Shown piece by piece: positions 6,519-13,039 of a stretch of DNA of 13,039 bases (within the stretch, counting starts at the first letter, position 1; each line of letters begins with the position of its first letter). The translations under genes were made by a program, and so were the position numbers. The stretch is from assembly GCA_021203425.1 (NCBI GenBank), contig JAJQBF010000126.1, positions 1 through 13,039 of the forward strand, read 5' to 3'. The notes under the pieces are model-generated. The model saw only the letters and a list, made by a program, of their open reading frames with translations, did no database searches and was not told where the DNA came from. The stretch is from Clostridiales bacterium (GTDB lineage: Bacteria > Bacillota > Clostridia > Lachnospirales > CAG-274).

Positions 6519-7417
6519 TTGACACAAGAGTAAAAATTGCCGGAATTGAATTTAAAAACCCTGTTACAACCGCCTCGGGAACCTTCGGCAGCGGCAGAGA
6601 GTTCAGCGACTTTGTAGATTTAAACAGGCTCGGCGCCGTTACCGTAAAGGGTGTTGCAAACAAACCGTGGCTCGGAAATGACGCCCCCAGAATTGCGGAG
6701 GTTTACGGCGGTATGCTTAACTCAGTTGGTCTTCAAAACCCCGGAGTGGAGTGGTTTATAAAAGAAGATATACCTTTTTTGAGACAGTTTGACACAAAAA
6801 TTATTGTGAATGTCTGCGGTCACACAATTGACGAATATACGGAGTGCGTAAGAATGCTGCAAGAGGCAGACATTGATTTGCTGGAGCTTAACATTTCCTG
6901 CCCCAATGTAAAAGAGGGGGGAATGGCTTTCGGAACGGACTGCAAAATGATTGAAAAGGTGGTTTCTGCCGTAAAAAAAGAGGCAAAACAGCCCCTTATT
7001 GTTAAAATGAGCCCCAATGTAACGGACATAACGGAAACCTCAAAGGCAGCCGAGGTCGCCGGGGCAGATGCTCTTTCAATGATAAACACATTAACAGGTA
7101 TGAAAATCGACATATATAAAAGAAAGCCTGTTTTGGCAAACAAAATAGGGGGTATGAGCGGCCCGGCTGTTAAGCCCGTAGCCGTAAGAATGGTTTGGCA
7201 GACCGCCAAGGCAGTAAAAATTCCCATTATAGGTATGGGCGGCATAATGTGCGCCGAGGACGCAATCGAATTTATAATGGCAGGAGCCACAATGATTTCC
7301 GTCGGAACAGCCAACTTCATAAACCCCACAGCCACAACAGACATTGTAACCGGCATAGAAGAATTTATGGAGAAAAACGGTATTAACAGCTTAGACGAAA
7401 TAAGAGGAATTGTATAA
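6515..7417 (+). CDS. pyrD: Dihydroorotate dehydrogenase B, catalytic subunit
   Basis: PyrD oxidises dihydroorotate to orotate, the fourth step of UMP synthesis, using FMN; in class 1B it works with PyrK and NAD+. The 300-residue TIM-barrel protein has NPVTTASGTFG (15-25), NSVGLQNPG (69-77), NISCPNVKEGG (126-136) and, near the C-terminus, the FMN phosphate site IIGMGGI. Cys129 in NISCPN is the catalytic base expected for class 1 enzymes. The ATG at 6515 is preferred over an in-frame TTG at 6509: it forms an ATGA overlap with pyrK and has GAGGT (6501-6505) 9 bases before it. It ends the forward operon; only an AT-rich hairpin (7420-7438) follows. Confidence 0.97.
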   Translation: MIDTRVKIAGIEFKNPVTTASGTFGSGREFSDFVDLNRLGAVTVKGVANKPWLGNDAPRIAEVYGGMLNSVGLQNPGVEWFIKEDIPFLRQFDTKIIVNVCGHTIDEYTECVRMLQEADIDLLELNISCPNVKEGGMAFGTDCKMIEKVVSAVKKEAKQPLIVKMSPNVTDITETSKAAEVAGADALSMINTLTGMKIDIYKRKPVLANKIGGMSGPAVKPVAVRMVWQTAKAVKIPIIGMGGIMCAEDAIEFIMAGATMISVGTANFINPTATTDIVTGIEEFMEKNGINSLDEIRGIV

Positions 7418-7419
7418 CT

Positions 7420-7438
7420 AAAAATAATGTTTATTTTT
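7420..7438 (+). terminator. Weak AT-only hairpin after pyrD
   Basis: AAAAATAA (7420-7427) and TTATTTTT (7431-7438) form an eight-pair A-T stem with a three-base loop, starting three bases past the pyrD stop. It has no GC pairs, so it would be a weak terminator at best. The next promoter begins three bases later. Confidence 0.3.
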
Positions 7439-7440
7439 TG

Positions 7441-7469
7441 TTGACATAAAATTATTTTTTCGGTATAAT
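7441..7469 (+). promoter_or_regulatory. Perfect consensus sigma-A promoter of the repeat RNA/nuclease islet
   Basis: TTGACA (7441-7446) and TATAAT (7464-7469) both match the consensus exactly and are separated by exactly 17 bases, with an A/T-rich spacer. Transcription should begin near 7476. This is the strongest promoter in the window, and it serves an RNA and a small accessory gene. Confidence 0.88.
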
Positions 7470-7536
7470 GTAATTAACAGATGGGAAAAGCCACGCAGTG
7501 GGGGATCCATCGGGAGGTTTGGCTCCTGCGAATTAA

Positions 7537-7639
7537 TCCGAAAGTTGAGCAGGACATAAGGGCTTGCACCTGTTGGCGGACAACAAAAAATTCCGAAAGT
7601 TGAGTAAGACATAAGGGCTTACACCTGTTGGCGGACAAC
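7537..7639 (+). repeat. Two 48-nt direct repeats, period 55, with compensatory changes
   Basis: The copies at 7537-7584 and 7592-7639 differ at 3 of 48 positions, with a 7-base A-rich spacer between them. All three differences fall in one hairpin: GCAGG/CTTGC in copy 1 becomes GTAAG/CTTAC in copy 2. One C-G pair turned into T-A and one G-T wobble into A-T, so pairing is kept. The loop ACATAAGGG is unchanged. In each copy TCCG can pair with CGGA, and GTTG with the directly following CAAC, in crossing order. This would make an H-type pseudoknot enclosing the hairpin. Confidence 0.85.
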
Positions 7640-7657
7640 TGAAAAACCAAACAGAAC

Positions 7658-7699
7658 CTAAAGGGGCTTTTATATCTGCGGATATATCAGCCTCTTTAG
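7658..7699 (+). terminator. Long hairpin between the repeat RNA and the nuclease-like gene (possible leaky terminator)
   Basis: CTAAAGGGGCT (7658-7668) pairs with AGCCTCTTTAG (7689-7699) over 11 positions with one wobble, and an inner TATATC/GATATA stem (7671-7676 with 7681-7686) closes a TGCG loop. Only TTT follows, so termination would be incomplete, allowing some read-through into the gene at 7733. It could equally act as a processing or stability element. Confidence 0.5.
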
Positions 7700-7720
7700 T
7701 TTGAAGATAAATTTAAGAAT

Positions 7721-8143
7721 GGAGAATGACAGATGTATCAGGGAGAAATAAAACAATATACTAAAAAGGAAGCCATAAAAGTTATTGTAAAAGGAGCAAA
7801 ACTGTATAAGGCTAACCTTGAAAACAGGGAATTATTGTTTTTGTGCAAGTCGCCTTCTAAAAATATTACATACTATAAAGTCGATTTTAACAATTGGAAC
7901 TATCTGCATTTCACAGGAGCCGAAACCACGCTTAAAGCATCTGCTTTTTATAAAAAAGCTCTTAGTAATACTTTACCCGTTATTGCGGTATTATCACGAA
8001 ATTTTTTGAAAGAAAATATGTTTTGTGAAGTTACATATATATCAAAAAACATTAACATAAGTAACCTTCATTTTACATCTGAATTGGTCAGTTTAATTAC
8101 GAGAGAGGCACTTTTACAAATAAAACCGAATATAAACATATAA
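7721..8143 (+). CDS. PBECR4-like (barnase/EndoU/colicin E5-D/RelE-type) nuclease domain protein, short form
   Basis: Translation starts at the ATG at 7733 (entry extended to include the ribosome-binding site GGAG at 7721-7724), giving 136 residues with no membrane segment. The first half (KEAIKVIVKGAKLYKANLENRELLFLCKS-type pattern, then YLHFTGAETTLKASAFYKKAL at about 62-82) resembles what I recall of the PBECR4 family, a phage- and element-borne nuclease-like domain in Firmicutes. The FLHLTG-like block is the best marker. Family members I recall are longer, with about 60 residues between FYKKAL and the segment here reading PVIAVLSRNFLKE, so this copy may carry an internal deletion. It is visibly more AT-rich than its neighbours and sits alone between convergent operons, downstream of a tandem-repeat RNA. 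Nuclease activity is unproven; family placement is from memory of motifs. Confidence 0.6.
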
Positions 8144-8169
8144 AAAAGCCGGCTCGTTATGAACCGACT
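8142..8169 (-). terminator. Terminator of the minus-strand rnhA-to-ispH/S1 operon
   Basis: Read on the minus strand, AGTCGGTTC (8169-8161) pairs with GAGCCGGCT (8155-8147) over nine positions with two G-T wobbles, followed by six T's (8147-8142). On the plus strand the same stem has two A-C mismatches, so it is built for the minus strand. It overlaps the stop codon of the nuclease-like gene. Confidence 0.85.
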
Positions 8170-8186
8170 TTTGTTTTAGCAATTTT

Positions 8187-10127
8187 TTATTCTTCAGCAG
8201 GAGCCTCTGTTTCGGCAGGAGCTTCTTCGGCAGCCTTAGCGTTTCTGTCAATAGCTGCTTTAATGCTTAAGCTGATTTTCTTATTGTCAAGATCAAGCTC
8301 TGTTACCTTAGCTGTGATTTCCTGACCTACTTCAAGCTCATCTTCGGGTTTTTCAACGTGCTTAAAAGCAATCTGAGAAATATAAACAAGACCGTCGATA
8401 CCCTCTTCAAGCTCAACAAATGCGCCGAAGGAAACCATTCTTACAACCTTGCCTGTAACGATATTGCCTACAGCATACTTTTCAGCGGCTGTGTTCCAGG
8501 GGTTAGCATTTATGTCTTTAAGAGATAAGGAGATTTTGCCCTTTTCCTTATTAACGTCAAGAATAGTAACAACAACCTTATCGCCTTTTGAAAGTATGTC
8601 GGAAACTTTCTTAACTCTGCCCCATGACATTTCTGAAATATGAATAAGACCGTCAACTCCGCCGAGGTCAACGAAAGCACCGAACTCTACGATACGGCTT
8701 ACAGTACCTTCAACTCTTGAACCAACCTCAAGAGATTCGAAAAGCTGCTGTCTTCTTTCTTCAATCTGTTTTGTAACAAGTTCTCTTCTGCCTGCTACAA
8801 TACGTCTCTTAGGCTTGTCTGTACATTCGATAATGTTAAAATCAAGCTCCTGACCTACAAACTTTGTTAAGTCTTCAACGAATCTGTTTGAAACCTGTGA
8901 AGAAGGAACGAATACTCTTCCGCCTAAAATGTTTACCATAAGACCGCCCTTAACAACGTTAAGAACCTTACCTGTAACAACGCTCTTATTGTCGAATGCT
9001 TCTTTTAAAGAATCATAAACTTTAGCCTTGTTGCAGTATTTCTTTGAAAGCTCTACAATACCGTCATTGTCGTTTACTCTCTTTATATAAACTTCAATTT
9101 CGTCGCCTTCTTTTACAACCTCAGCAGGATTTACATCAGCATCATCGGAGAACTCGTTTCTCTCGATAATACCTTCATACTTAAATCCCAAATTAACGAA
9201 TACCTCGCCTTTGTCTGTTACGCTGATAACAGTTCCCTTAACTACCTTACCGCTTCTAAGGCTTAAAGGTGTATCGTTAAGCATTTCTTCAAATGTTTTG
9301 TTTTCATCACTCATGGTTTTTATTGCCTCCTCGATTATACCGGGCGGTGTACTCGCTCCGGCTGTTACTCCTATTTTACCATTTTTATTTAAACATTTCA
9401 ACTGTTTTGTTTGAATTTTTTCAAATAAAAATGTGTTTTTGCAAATTTTTTCACTTATATGATAAAGTTTTTGTGTATTTGAGCTGTTTTTATCACCCAA
9501 AACTATCATACAATCTGCTTTTTTTGCAATTTCCACAGCTTCCCGCTGTCTTTCGGCGGTAGCTGAGCAAATGGTGTTAAAAATCTTTATGTCGGTTTCT
9601 TTGGGAATTGCCGCCGAAATTTCTTCAAAAAGCCCCGTATTGAATGTCGTCTGAACAACAAGGGAATATTTTTCGCCAGGCTTTAAAGTCTTTACGTCTT
9701 CGGGCTTTTCTATTATAATGGCTGTGTTATTGCTGTAGCCGTTTATCCCCACGACCTCCGGGTGAACAGGGTTTCCTACTATTATTATGTTTCTTCCTTC
9801 ATTATAATTATCCCTGACAATATTATGAATTTTTTTAACATAGCCGCAGGACAGATCAATATATTTAAAGCCTTTGCTTTCAATTTCTTCATAGACCTCA
9901 GGCGGAACACCGTGGGAACGTATAACAATTGTAGAGCCTTCTTCAGCCTCACTTAAATTGCCTATTGCCTTAACACCTTTTTCCTCCAAATCTCCGGTAA
10001 CGATTTTATTGTGTATAATAGGTCCGTAGGTGTACATTTTTTCTTTTCCGATATTTCCGTAAACCGATTCAACAGCCCTTTTAACCCCTGGGCAGAAACC
10101 GGCGGTTTTTGCCAGCATAATTTCCAT
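8187..10127 (-). CDS. ispH: Fusion of 4-hydroxy-3-methylbut-2-enyl diphosphate reductase (IspH) and ribosomal protein S1
   Basis: This 646-residue protein joins two jobs. Residues 1 to about 270 are IspH (LytB), the iron-sulfur enzyme making IPP and DMAPP in the last step of the MEP isoprenoid pathway. Its three cluster cysteines are visible in GFCPGVKRAV (Cys12), DLSCGYVKKIH (Cys94) and NTICSATAERQ (Cys187). HPEV (122-125), NSSNTQKL and GASTPP are also present. The usual Pro after the second cysteine is Gly here. Residues about 290-625 hold four S1 RNA-binding domains, starting near 293, 383, 469 and 554, followed by an Ala/Glu-rich acidic tail. Such fusions are known in Clostridia. The start lies 3 bases after the preceding gene's stop, with AGAGGGA as ribosome-binding site. 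A second ribosome-binding site precedes Met272, so a free S1 form may also be made. Confidence 0.95.
   Translation of the reverse strand: MEIMLAKTAGFCPGVKRAVESVYGNIGKEKMYTYGPIIHNKIVTGDLEEKGVKAIGNLSEAEEGSTIVIRSHGVPPEVYEEIESKGFKYIDLSCGYVKKIHNIVRDNYNEGRNIIIVGNPVHPEVVGINGYSNNTAIIIEKPEDVKTLKPGEKYSLVVQTTFNTGLFEEISAAIPKETDIKIFNTICSATAERQREAVEIAKKADCMIVLGDKNSSNTQKLYHISEKICKNTFLFEKIQTKQLKCLNKNGKIGVTAGASTPPGIIEEAIKTMSDENKTFEEMLNDTPLSLRSGKVVKGTVISVTDKGEVFVNLGFKYEGIIERNEFSDDADVNPAEVVKEGDEIEVYIKRVNDNDGIVELSKKYCNKAKVYDSLKEAFDNKSVVTGKVLNVVKGGLMVNILGGRVFVPSSQVSNRFVEDLTKFVGQELDFNIIECTDKPKRRIVAGRRELVTKQIEERRQQLFESLEVGSRVEGTVSRIVEFGAFVDLGGVDGLIHISEMSWGRVKKVSDILSKGDKVVVTILDVNKEKGKISLSLKDINANPWNTAAEKYAVGNIVTGKVVRMVSFGAFVELEEGIDGLVYISQIAFKHVEKPEDELEVGQEITAKVTELDLDNKKISLSIKAAIDRNAKAAEEAPAETEAPAEE
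9312..9332 (-). promoter_or_regulatory. Possible internal ribosome-binding site for a free S1 protein
   Basis: Inside the fusion gene a perfect AGGAGG (9332-9327 on the minus strand) stands 12 bases before the ATG of Met272 (9314-9312). Met272 (MSDENKTFEEML) lies exactly in the linker between the IspH and S1 parts and looks like a natural S1 N-terminus. Initiation here would give a 375-residue S1 protein. The spacing is somewhat long, and the site may be a relic of two separate genes. Confidence 0.4.
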
Positions 10128-10130
10128 AGC

Positions 10131-11187
10131 TTATCCCTCTTTCAGGTGTTTTTTTATTTCTTCAACTATATAGTCTTTAACCTCTTCTATTGTCATATAG
10201 GTTGTGTCAAGAAGAACAGCGTCTTCTGCCCTTTTAAGGGGGTTATATTCTCTGTGGCTGTCGTTGTAGTCACGTTTTTTAATATCCTCCAAAATTTCCT
10301 CATAGGTTGTGGTTATTCCCTTGAGTTCAAGCTCTTCAAAACGTCTTTTTGCCCTTTCTTCAACCTTGCCTTCCATAAATACCTTAACTTCGGCATTCGG
10401 CAGTACGTTTGTTCCTATGTCTCTGCCGTCCATAATAACGCTTTGTTTGGCGGCACATTCTCTTTGAAGAGCCACAAGCTTTTCTCTTACTGCCTTATAT
10501 GAGGCTACCTTAGAAGCCCCTTCAGAAACTTCGGGAGAACGGAGCAAATCCGTTACATCAACATCATTTAAAAGATATCTCTGTTCTATTTTGGTTGACT
10601 GTATGGTTATGTTTATATTGTCTAAGTTACTTATAACCTCAAGTTCATTGTTATAGTCTATGTCTTTGTCTATGCAGTAGAAGGCAACACTTCTGTACAT
10701 TGCCCCCGTATCGATATAAATAAAGCCAAGCTCCTTTGCCACAAGCTTTGCTATAGTACTCTTGCCTGAACCGGCCGGACCGTCAAGGGCAACCGCAACT
10801 CTGTTTTCGTCCTGCGAAAGGTCTGTTCTTAAAATTCTTGCCCCGTTTAAATAAATGTGTCTAATTTCACTTTGGGGCACAAGAGCTTCTGTTAGCATAA
10901 GAACCCTTATGCACATTTTAAGCCCTCCCTTAACCTTAATCTCGGGATAGTCTAAAAGACCGGCGTTTGTTATTCCTATTTCCCTTGCGGCGGCAGCCGG
11001 ATAAGCTGTGTTTAAATCCTCTGTTGCCGTAAACATAATACTTATTATGTCCTCATTTTTAAGAGAGTTTTTTTCCATCATTTCTTTTAAAAGAAAGCCT
11101 GTTTCCGAAAGAATGGCATCTCTTGTGTTTTCATTTACGGTTGTTGCCCCTCTGACTGCTCGTGTTGACATAATTTTCCTCTCCTTT
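10131..11187 (-). CDS. cmk: Fusion of AroH-type chorismate mutase and cytidylate kinase
   Basis: Translation starts at the ATG at 11171-11169 (entry extended to include the ribosome-binding site AAGGAGAGG), giving 346 residues. Residues 1-120 are an AroH-class chorismate mutase (chorismate to prephenate). They keep Arg7, Arg63, Glu77, Arg89, Tyr107 and Arg115, which match the active-site set known for the B. subtilis enzyme. Residues from about 121 on are cytidylate kinase, which phosphorylates CMP and dCMP: P-loop GPAGSGKS (131-138), DTGAMYR (154-160), MDGRDIGT (247-254) and RDYNDSHREYNPL (300-312). There is almost no linker; the kinase begins where AroH would end. The frame is continuous, so this is a true fusion in this sequence. 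It lies 14 bases after the flavoprotein gene and 3 bases before ispH. Confidence 0.93.
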
Positions 11188-12403
11188 ATGAATTTATTCC
11201 CGCAAGGTAGCCTGTCGAAAAAGCTATTTGCAGATTATATCCTCCCGTAAGGGCATCTACATCTATAATTTCCCCTGCAAACAAAAGGTTATTTATTATT
11301 TTTGACCTCATTGTTGAAGGGTCGATTTCCTTAACGTCAACCCCTCCGCAGGTTATAACCGCCTGATTAAACCCTTCAGTACCGTATATGTTAAGCTCAA
11401 AACCCTTTAAAACCTTTATAAGCCGCTGTCTTTCCTCTCTGCTGACGGAGTTTACCTGTTTGTCTTCGTCTATACCCGTCATTTTAACAACTGTGGGTAT
11501 AAGTGCTTTGGGCAGCAGTTTGTCAAGGGAATTTTTAAATTCTCTGTTTTTAAATTCTCCGAAATCTCTTAAAATACACTTGTTTAAATCGCTTTCCGAA
11601 AGAGCCGGTTTCAAATCGATATATATTTTGGGCTGATTTTTAATTTCCTTAGTTAAATAACGGCTTGCAGATAATATAACAGGACCGCTGACTCCGGTGT
11701 GGGTAAACAAAAGCTCGCCGAAATCCTCATATACCTTTTTATCTTTTACATATGCCCGTATGCCTATATTTTTAAGTGTAAGACCGGCTAAATTCCGGCA
11801 AAAGCCGTCTGCCTTAAGCCCCACAAGGGAAGGATATACTTTTGTCGCTTTATGCCCCAAAGCGGAGGCAAAACCGTGACCTTCCCCCTCTGAGCCTGTG
11901 GAAGGGTAGGAAAAGCCCCCTGTTGCCAATATATATGAGTCGGCTGAAAACTCGCCCTTAGTTGTAATAAGCCCCGAAATTTCACCTGAGCCGGCTTTAA
12001 AGCCCTTAACCCTACAGTTAAGCACAGTCTTAACACCGTTTATATTCATAAACTTATTGAGTGCCTTTATAATATCGGAGGATTTGTCGGATTTAGGGAA
12101 AACCCTGTTTCCTCTTTCTACCTTAAGTTTGACACCCATATCCTCCACAAGATTCATAATATCTCTGCACCCGAAACTGTAAAAAGCCGAATACATAAAG
12201 TAAGGGTTTGTAACAGTGTTTTTAATAAGATTTTCTTCATCTGAAAAATTGGTTAAATTACATCTGCCCTTACCCGTAATATATAATTTTTTTCCGAGTC
12301 TGTTGTTTTTTTCAAGGAGTATAACCTCTTTTCCTTCTCTTGCCGCAGTTCCCGCCGCAATCATTCCCGAGGCGCCTCCGCCTATTACAATAACTTTTCT
12401 CAT
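11186..12403 (-). CDS. NAD(P)/FAD-dependent oxidoreductase of the BaiN/HI0933 family
   Basis: This 405-residue soluble flavoprotein has an N-terminal dinucleotide-binding fold VIGGGASG (6-13) with an acidic residue at the end of the second strand (LLEKN, Glu31). The family marker GKGRCNLTN (44-52) and ATGGFSYPSTGS follow, then LLFTHTGVSGP and a C-terminal FAD segment GGVDVKEIDPSTM...GEIIDVDALTGGYNLQ. This is the HI0933-like group, often annotated BaiN or aminoacetone oxidase; its physiological substrate is mostly unknown, so no specific reaction is claimed. The gene overlaps the RNase HI stop codon (ATGA, 12400-12403) and lies directly before the chorismate mutase-kinase fusion. It is often found next to cmk and ispH in Clostridia. 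Confidence 0.9.
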   Translation of the reverse strand: MRKVIVIGGGASGMIAAGTAAREGKEVILLEKNNRLGKKLYITGKGRCNLTNFSDEENLIKNTVTNPYFMYSAFYSFGCRDIMNLVEDMGVKLKVERGNRVFPKSDKSSDIIKALNKFMNINGVKTVLNCRVKGFKAGSGEISGLITTKGEFSADSYILATGGFSYPSTGSEGEGHGFASALGHKATKVYPSLVGLKADGFCRNLAGLTLKNIGIRAYVKDKKVYEDFGELLFTHTGVSGPVILSASRYLTKEIKNQPKIYIDLKPALSESDLNKCILRDFGEFKNREFKNSLDKLLPKALIPTVVKMTGIDEDKQVNSVSREERQRLIKVLKGFELNIYGTEGFNQAVITCGGVDVKEIDPSTMRSKIINNLLFAGEIIDVDALTGGYNLQIAFSTGYLAGINS

Positions 12404-12861
12404 TTGTAGTTCTTATCCTCTTTAAGGTTTGTTCCTTTAATTGCCCCTGTGGCAAGTTCGTCGCATCTGTTGTTCCAGGGGTTCGAGGCGTGACCCTTAA
12501 CCCAGTTAAATGTAACCTTGTGAACATTAAGAAGTTCAAGAAGTTCTTCCCAAAGGTCAATATTCAATGCCTTGTCGGTTTTCGTCCTCATCCAGTTGTT
12601 TTTCTTCCATTTTAAAACCCAGCCCTTGTTTATGGCATCAACCACATATCTGGAGTCACTGTAAAGCATAATTTCACAAGGCTCCTTTAATATTCTGAGA
12701 GCCATAATAACGGCATAAATCTCCATTCTGTTGTTTGTGGTTTTATAAAAACCCTCTGAAAGCTCTTTTTTAAAGTCATTATACATAAGAACAGCCCCTG
12801 CGCCCCCTTTGCCCGGGTTTCCCGAACAGGCGCCGTCTGTATAGATATTAACCTTTTTCAT
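12400..12861 (-). CDS. rnhA: Ribonuclease HI
   Basis: RNase HI cuts the RNA strand of RNA-DNA hybrids, for example R-loops and primer remnants. The 153-residue protein has the usual length and all four acidic catalytic residues: Asp9 in YTDGACSGNPG, Glu47 in NNRMEIYA, Asp69 in YSDSRYVV and Asp134 in NRCDELA. The mobile-loop histidine in KGHASNPWNN (His124) and a basic WKKNNW handle segment (85-90) are also present. The ATG at 12861 has AAGGAG about 7 bases before it. It is the first gene of the minus-strand operon. Its stop overlaps the start of the flavoprotein gene by four bases, which implies coupled translation. Confidence 0.95.
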   Translation of the reverse strand: MKKVNIYTDGACSGNPGKGGAGAVLMYNDFKKELSEGFYKTTNNRMEIYAVIMALRILKEPCEIMLYSDSRYVVDAINKGWVLKWKKNNWMRTKTDKALNIDLWEELLELLNVHKVTFNWVKGHASNPWNNRCDELATGAIKGTNLKEDKNYK

Positions 12862-12888
12862 ATTGTCTCCTTAAGTATATAAAGAAAC

Positions 12889-12912
12889 AACCACTCTCTG
12901 TATTCAGCGGTT
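12889..12912 (-). promoter_or_regulatory. Leader hairpin upstream of rnhA
   Basis: On the minus strand AACCGCT (12912-12906) pairs with AGTGGTT (12895-12889) over seven positions with one G-T wobble, around a 10-base loop, followed by the T-rich GTTTCTTT. It lies between the promoter and the rnhA start. It could be a weak attenuator; the plus-strand version has an A-C mismatch. Confidence 0.4.
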
Positions 12913-12936
12913 ATTTCCCAAATAATCTCTGTTTTT

Positions 12937-12965
12937 ATATTATCATACAATTTAAACAGTGTCAA
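12937..12965 (-). promoter_or_regulatory. Sigma-A promoter of the minus-strand operon
   Basis: On the minus strand a perfect -35 TTGACA (12965-12960) is followed after 17 bases by TAATAT (12942-12937). A second possible -10, GATAAT, overlaps it at 15-base spacing. The leader to the rnhA ATG is about 70 nt. The remaining sequence to the window end (12966-13039) is AT-rich and shows no gene. Confidence 0.65.
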
Positions 12966-13039
12966 TGACAACTTTTTTTGCAATCACGTGAATCTAATTT
13001 TGTAATAAATCTGTAACATCAATTAAGGCAACAAAACAG

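Larger units (their letters stand above)
7476..7700 (+). ncRNA. Structured RNA with two tandem repeats, candidate type III-like RNA antitoxin
   Basis: Start is inferred from the promoter and end from the closing hairpin. The 5' part can form GATGG/CCATC (7480-7484 with 7507-7511) around CCAC/GTGG (7491-7501), then GGAG/CTCC (7513-7526). Two 48-nt repeats follow (7537-7584 and 7592-7639), and the RNA closes with a long hairpin at 7658-7699. No ORF of note lies inside. I do not recognise a known riboswitch, 6S, SRP or tmRNA core. The order of promoter, structured repeats, hairpin and nuclease-like gene resembles type III toxin-antitoxin loci, where the repeats are cut out and bind the toxin. 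An unknown riboswitch or leader RNA controlling the downstream gene is the main alternative. Confidence 0.6.

Noticed and set aside
6820..7356. 178-codon antisense frame in pyrD
   Set aside because: It is a shadow of the well-supported pyrD gene, with low-complexity composition and no start signal.
7569..7572. Alternative CAGG/CCTG pairing in the RNA repeat
   Set aside because: It works in copy 1 only; copy 2 has TAAG in place of CAGG, so the pairing is not kept, unlike GCAGG/CTTGC.
7537..7639. CRISPR array
   Set aside because: There are only two repeats of 48 nt with a 7-base spacer; CRISPR spacers are much longer and no cas gene is near.
10011..10502. 163-codon plus-strand frame over ispH and cmk
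   Set aside because: It is antisense to two genes with clear catalytic motifs; the Phe/Asn-rich product is typical of a shadow frame.

Overview
The window looks like a chromosomal segment of a moderately AT-rich, endospore-forming member of the Clostridia. Three things point there: a spoIIGA-sigE pair, an IspH protein fused to ribosomal protein S1 (an arrangement known from Clostridia), and an argG/argH/pyrK/pyrD block of ordinary clostridial type. Family names come from recognisable motifs; no database search was possible.

Layout, left to right. 1-204 is the 3' end of an RNase G/E-type gene, closed by a hairpin terminator. 297-1943 is the sporulation pair spoIIGA-sigE. Its promoter has the unusual 22-base spacing known for Spo0A-activated spoIIG, and spoIIGA is broken by a one-base frame change at a run of seven T's. 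1972-2294 is a small metal-binding (HMA) protein gene with its own promoter. 2401-2752 is a consensus promoter followed by a roughly 315-nt structured leader with a two-copy tandem module, ahead of argG. 2753-7417 carries argG, a small membrane protein gene, argH, pyrK and pyrD. The last three are joined by ATGA stop/start overlaps, so arginine and pyrimidine synthesis, which share carbamoyl phosphate, are expressed together.

7441-8143 is an accessory islet between two convergent operons. It has a perfect consensus sigma-A promoter and a roughly 225-nt RNA containing two near-identical 48-nt repeats, whose only three differences all preserve a hairpin. A long hairpin follows, then a short gene resembling the PBECR4 (barnase/EndoU/colicin E5-D/RelE-like) nuclease family. 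This order (promoter, tandem structured RNA repeats, leaky terminator, small RNase-like gene) is that of type III toxin-antitoxin loci, but the nuclease family differs from the known type III toxins. It is the most interesting candidate in the window.

8142-12965, on the minus strand, is a housekeeping operon read right to left: RNase HI, a BaiN/HI0933-type flavoprotein, an AroH chorismate mutase fused to cytidylate kinase, and the IspH-S1 fusion, ending in a terminator at 8142-8169. Both fusions keep their recognisable catalytic residues.
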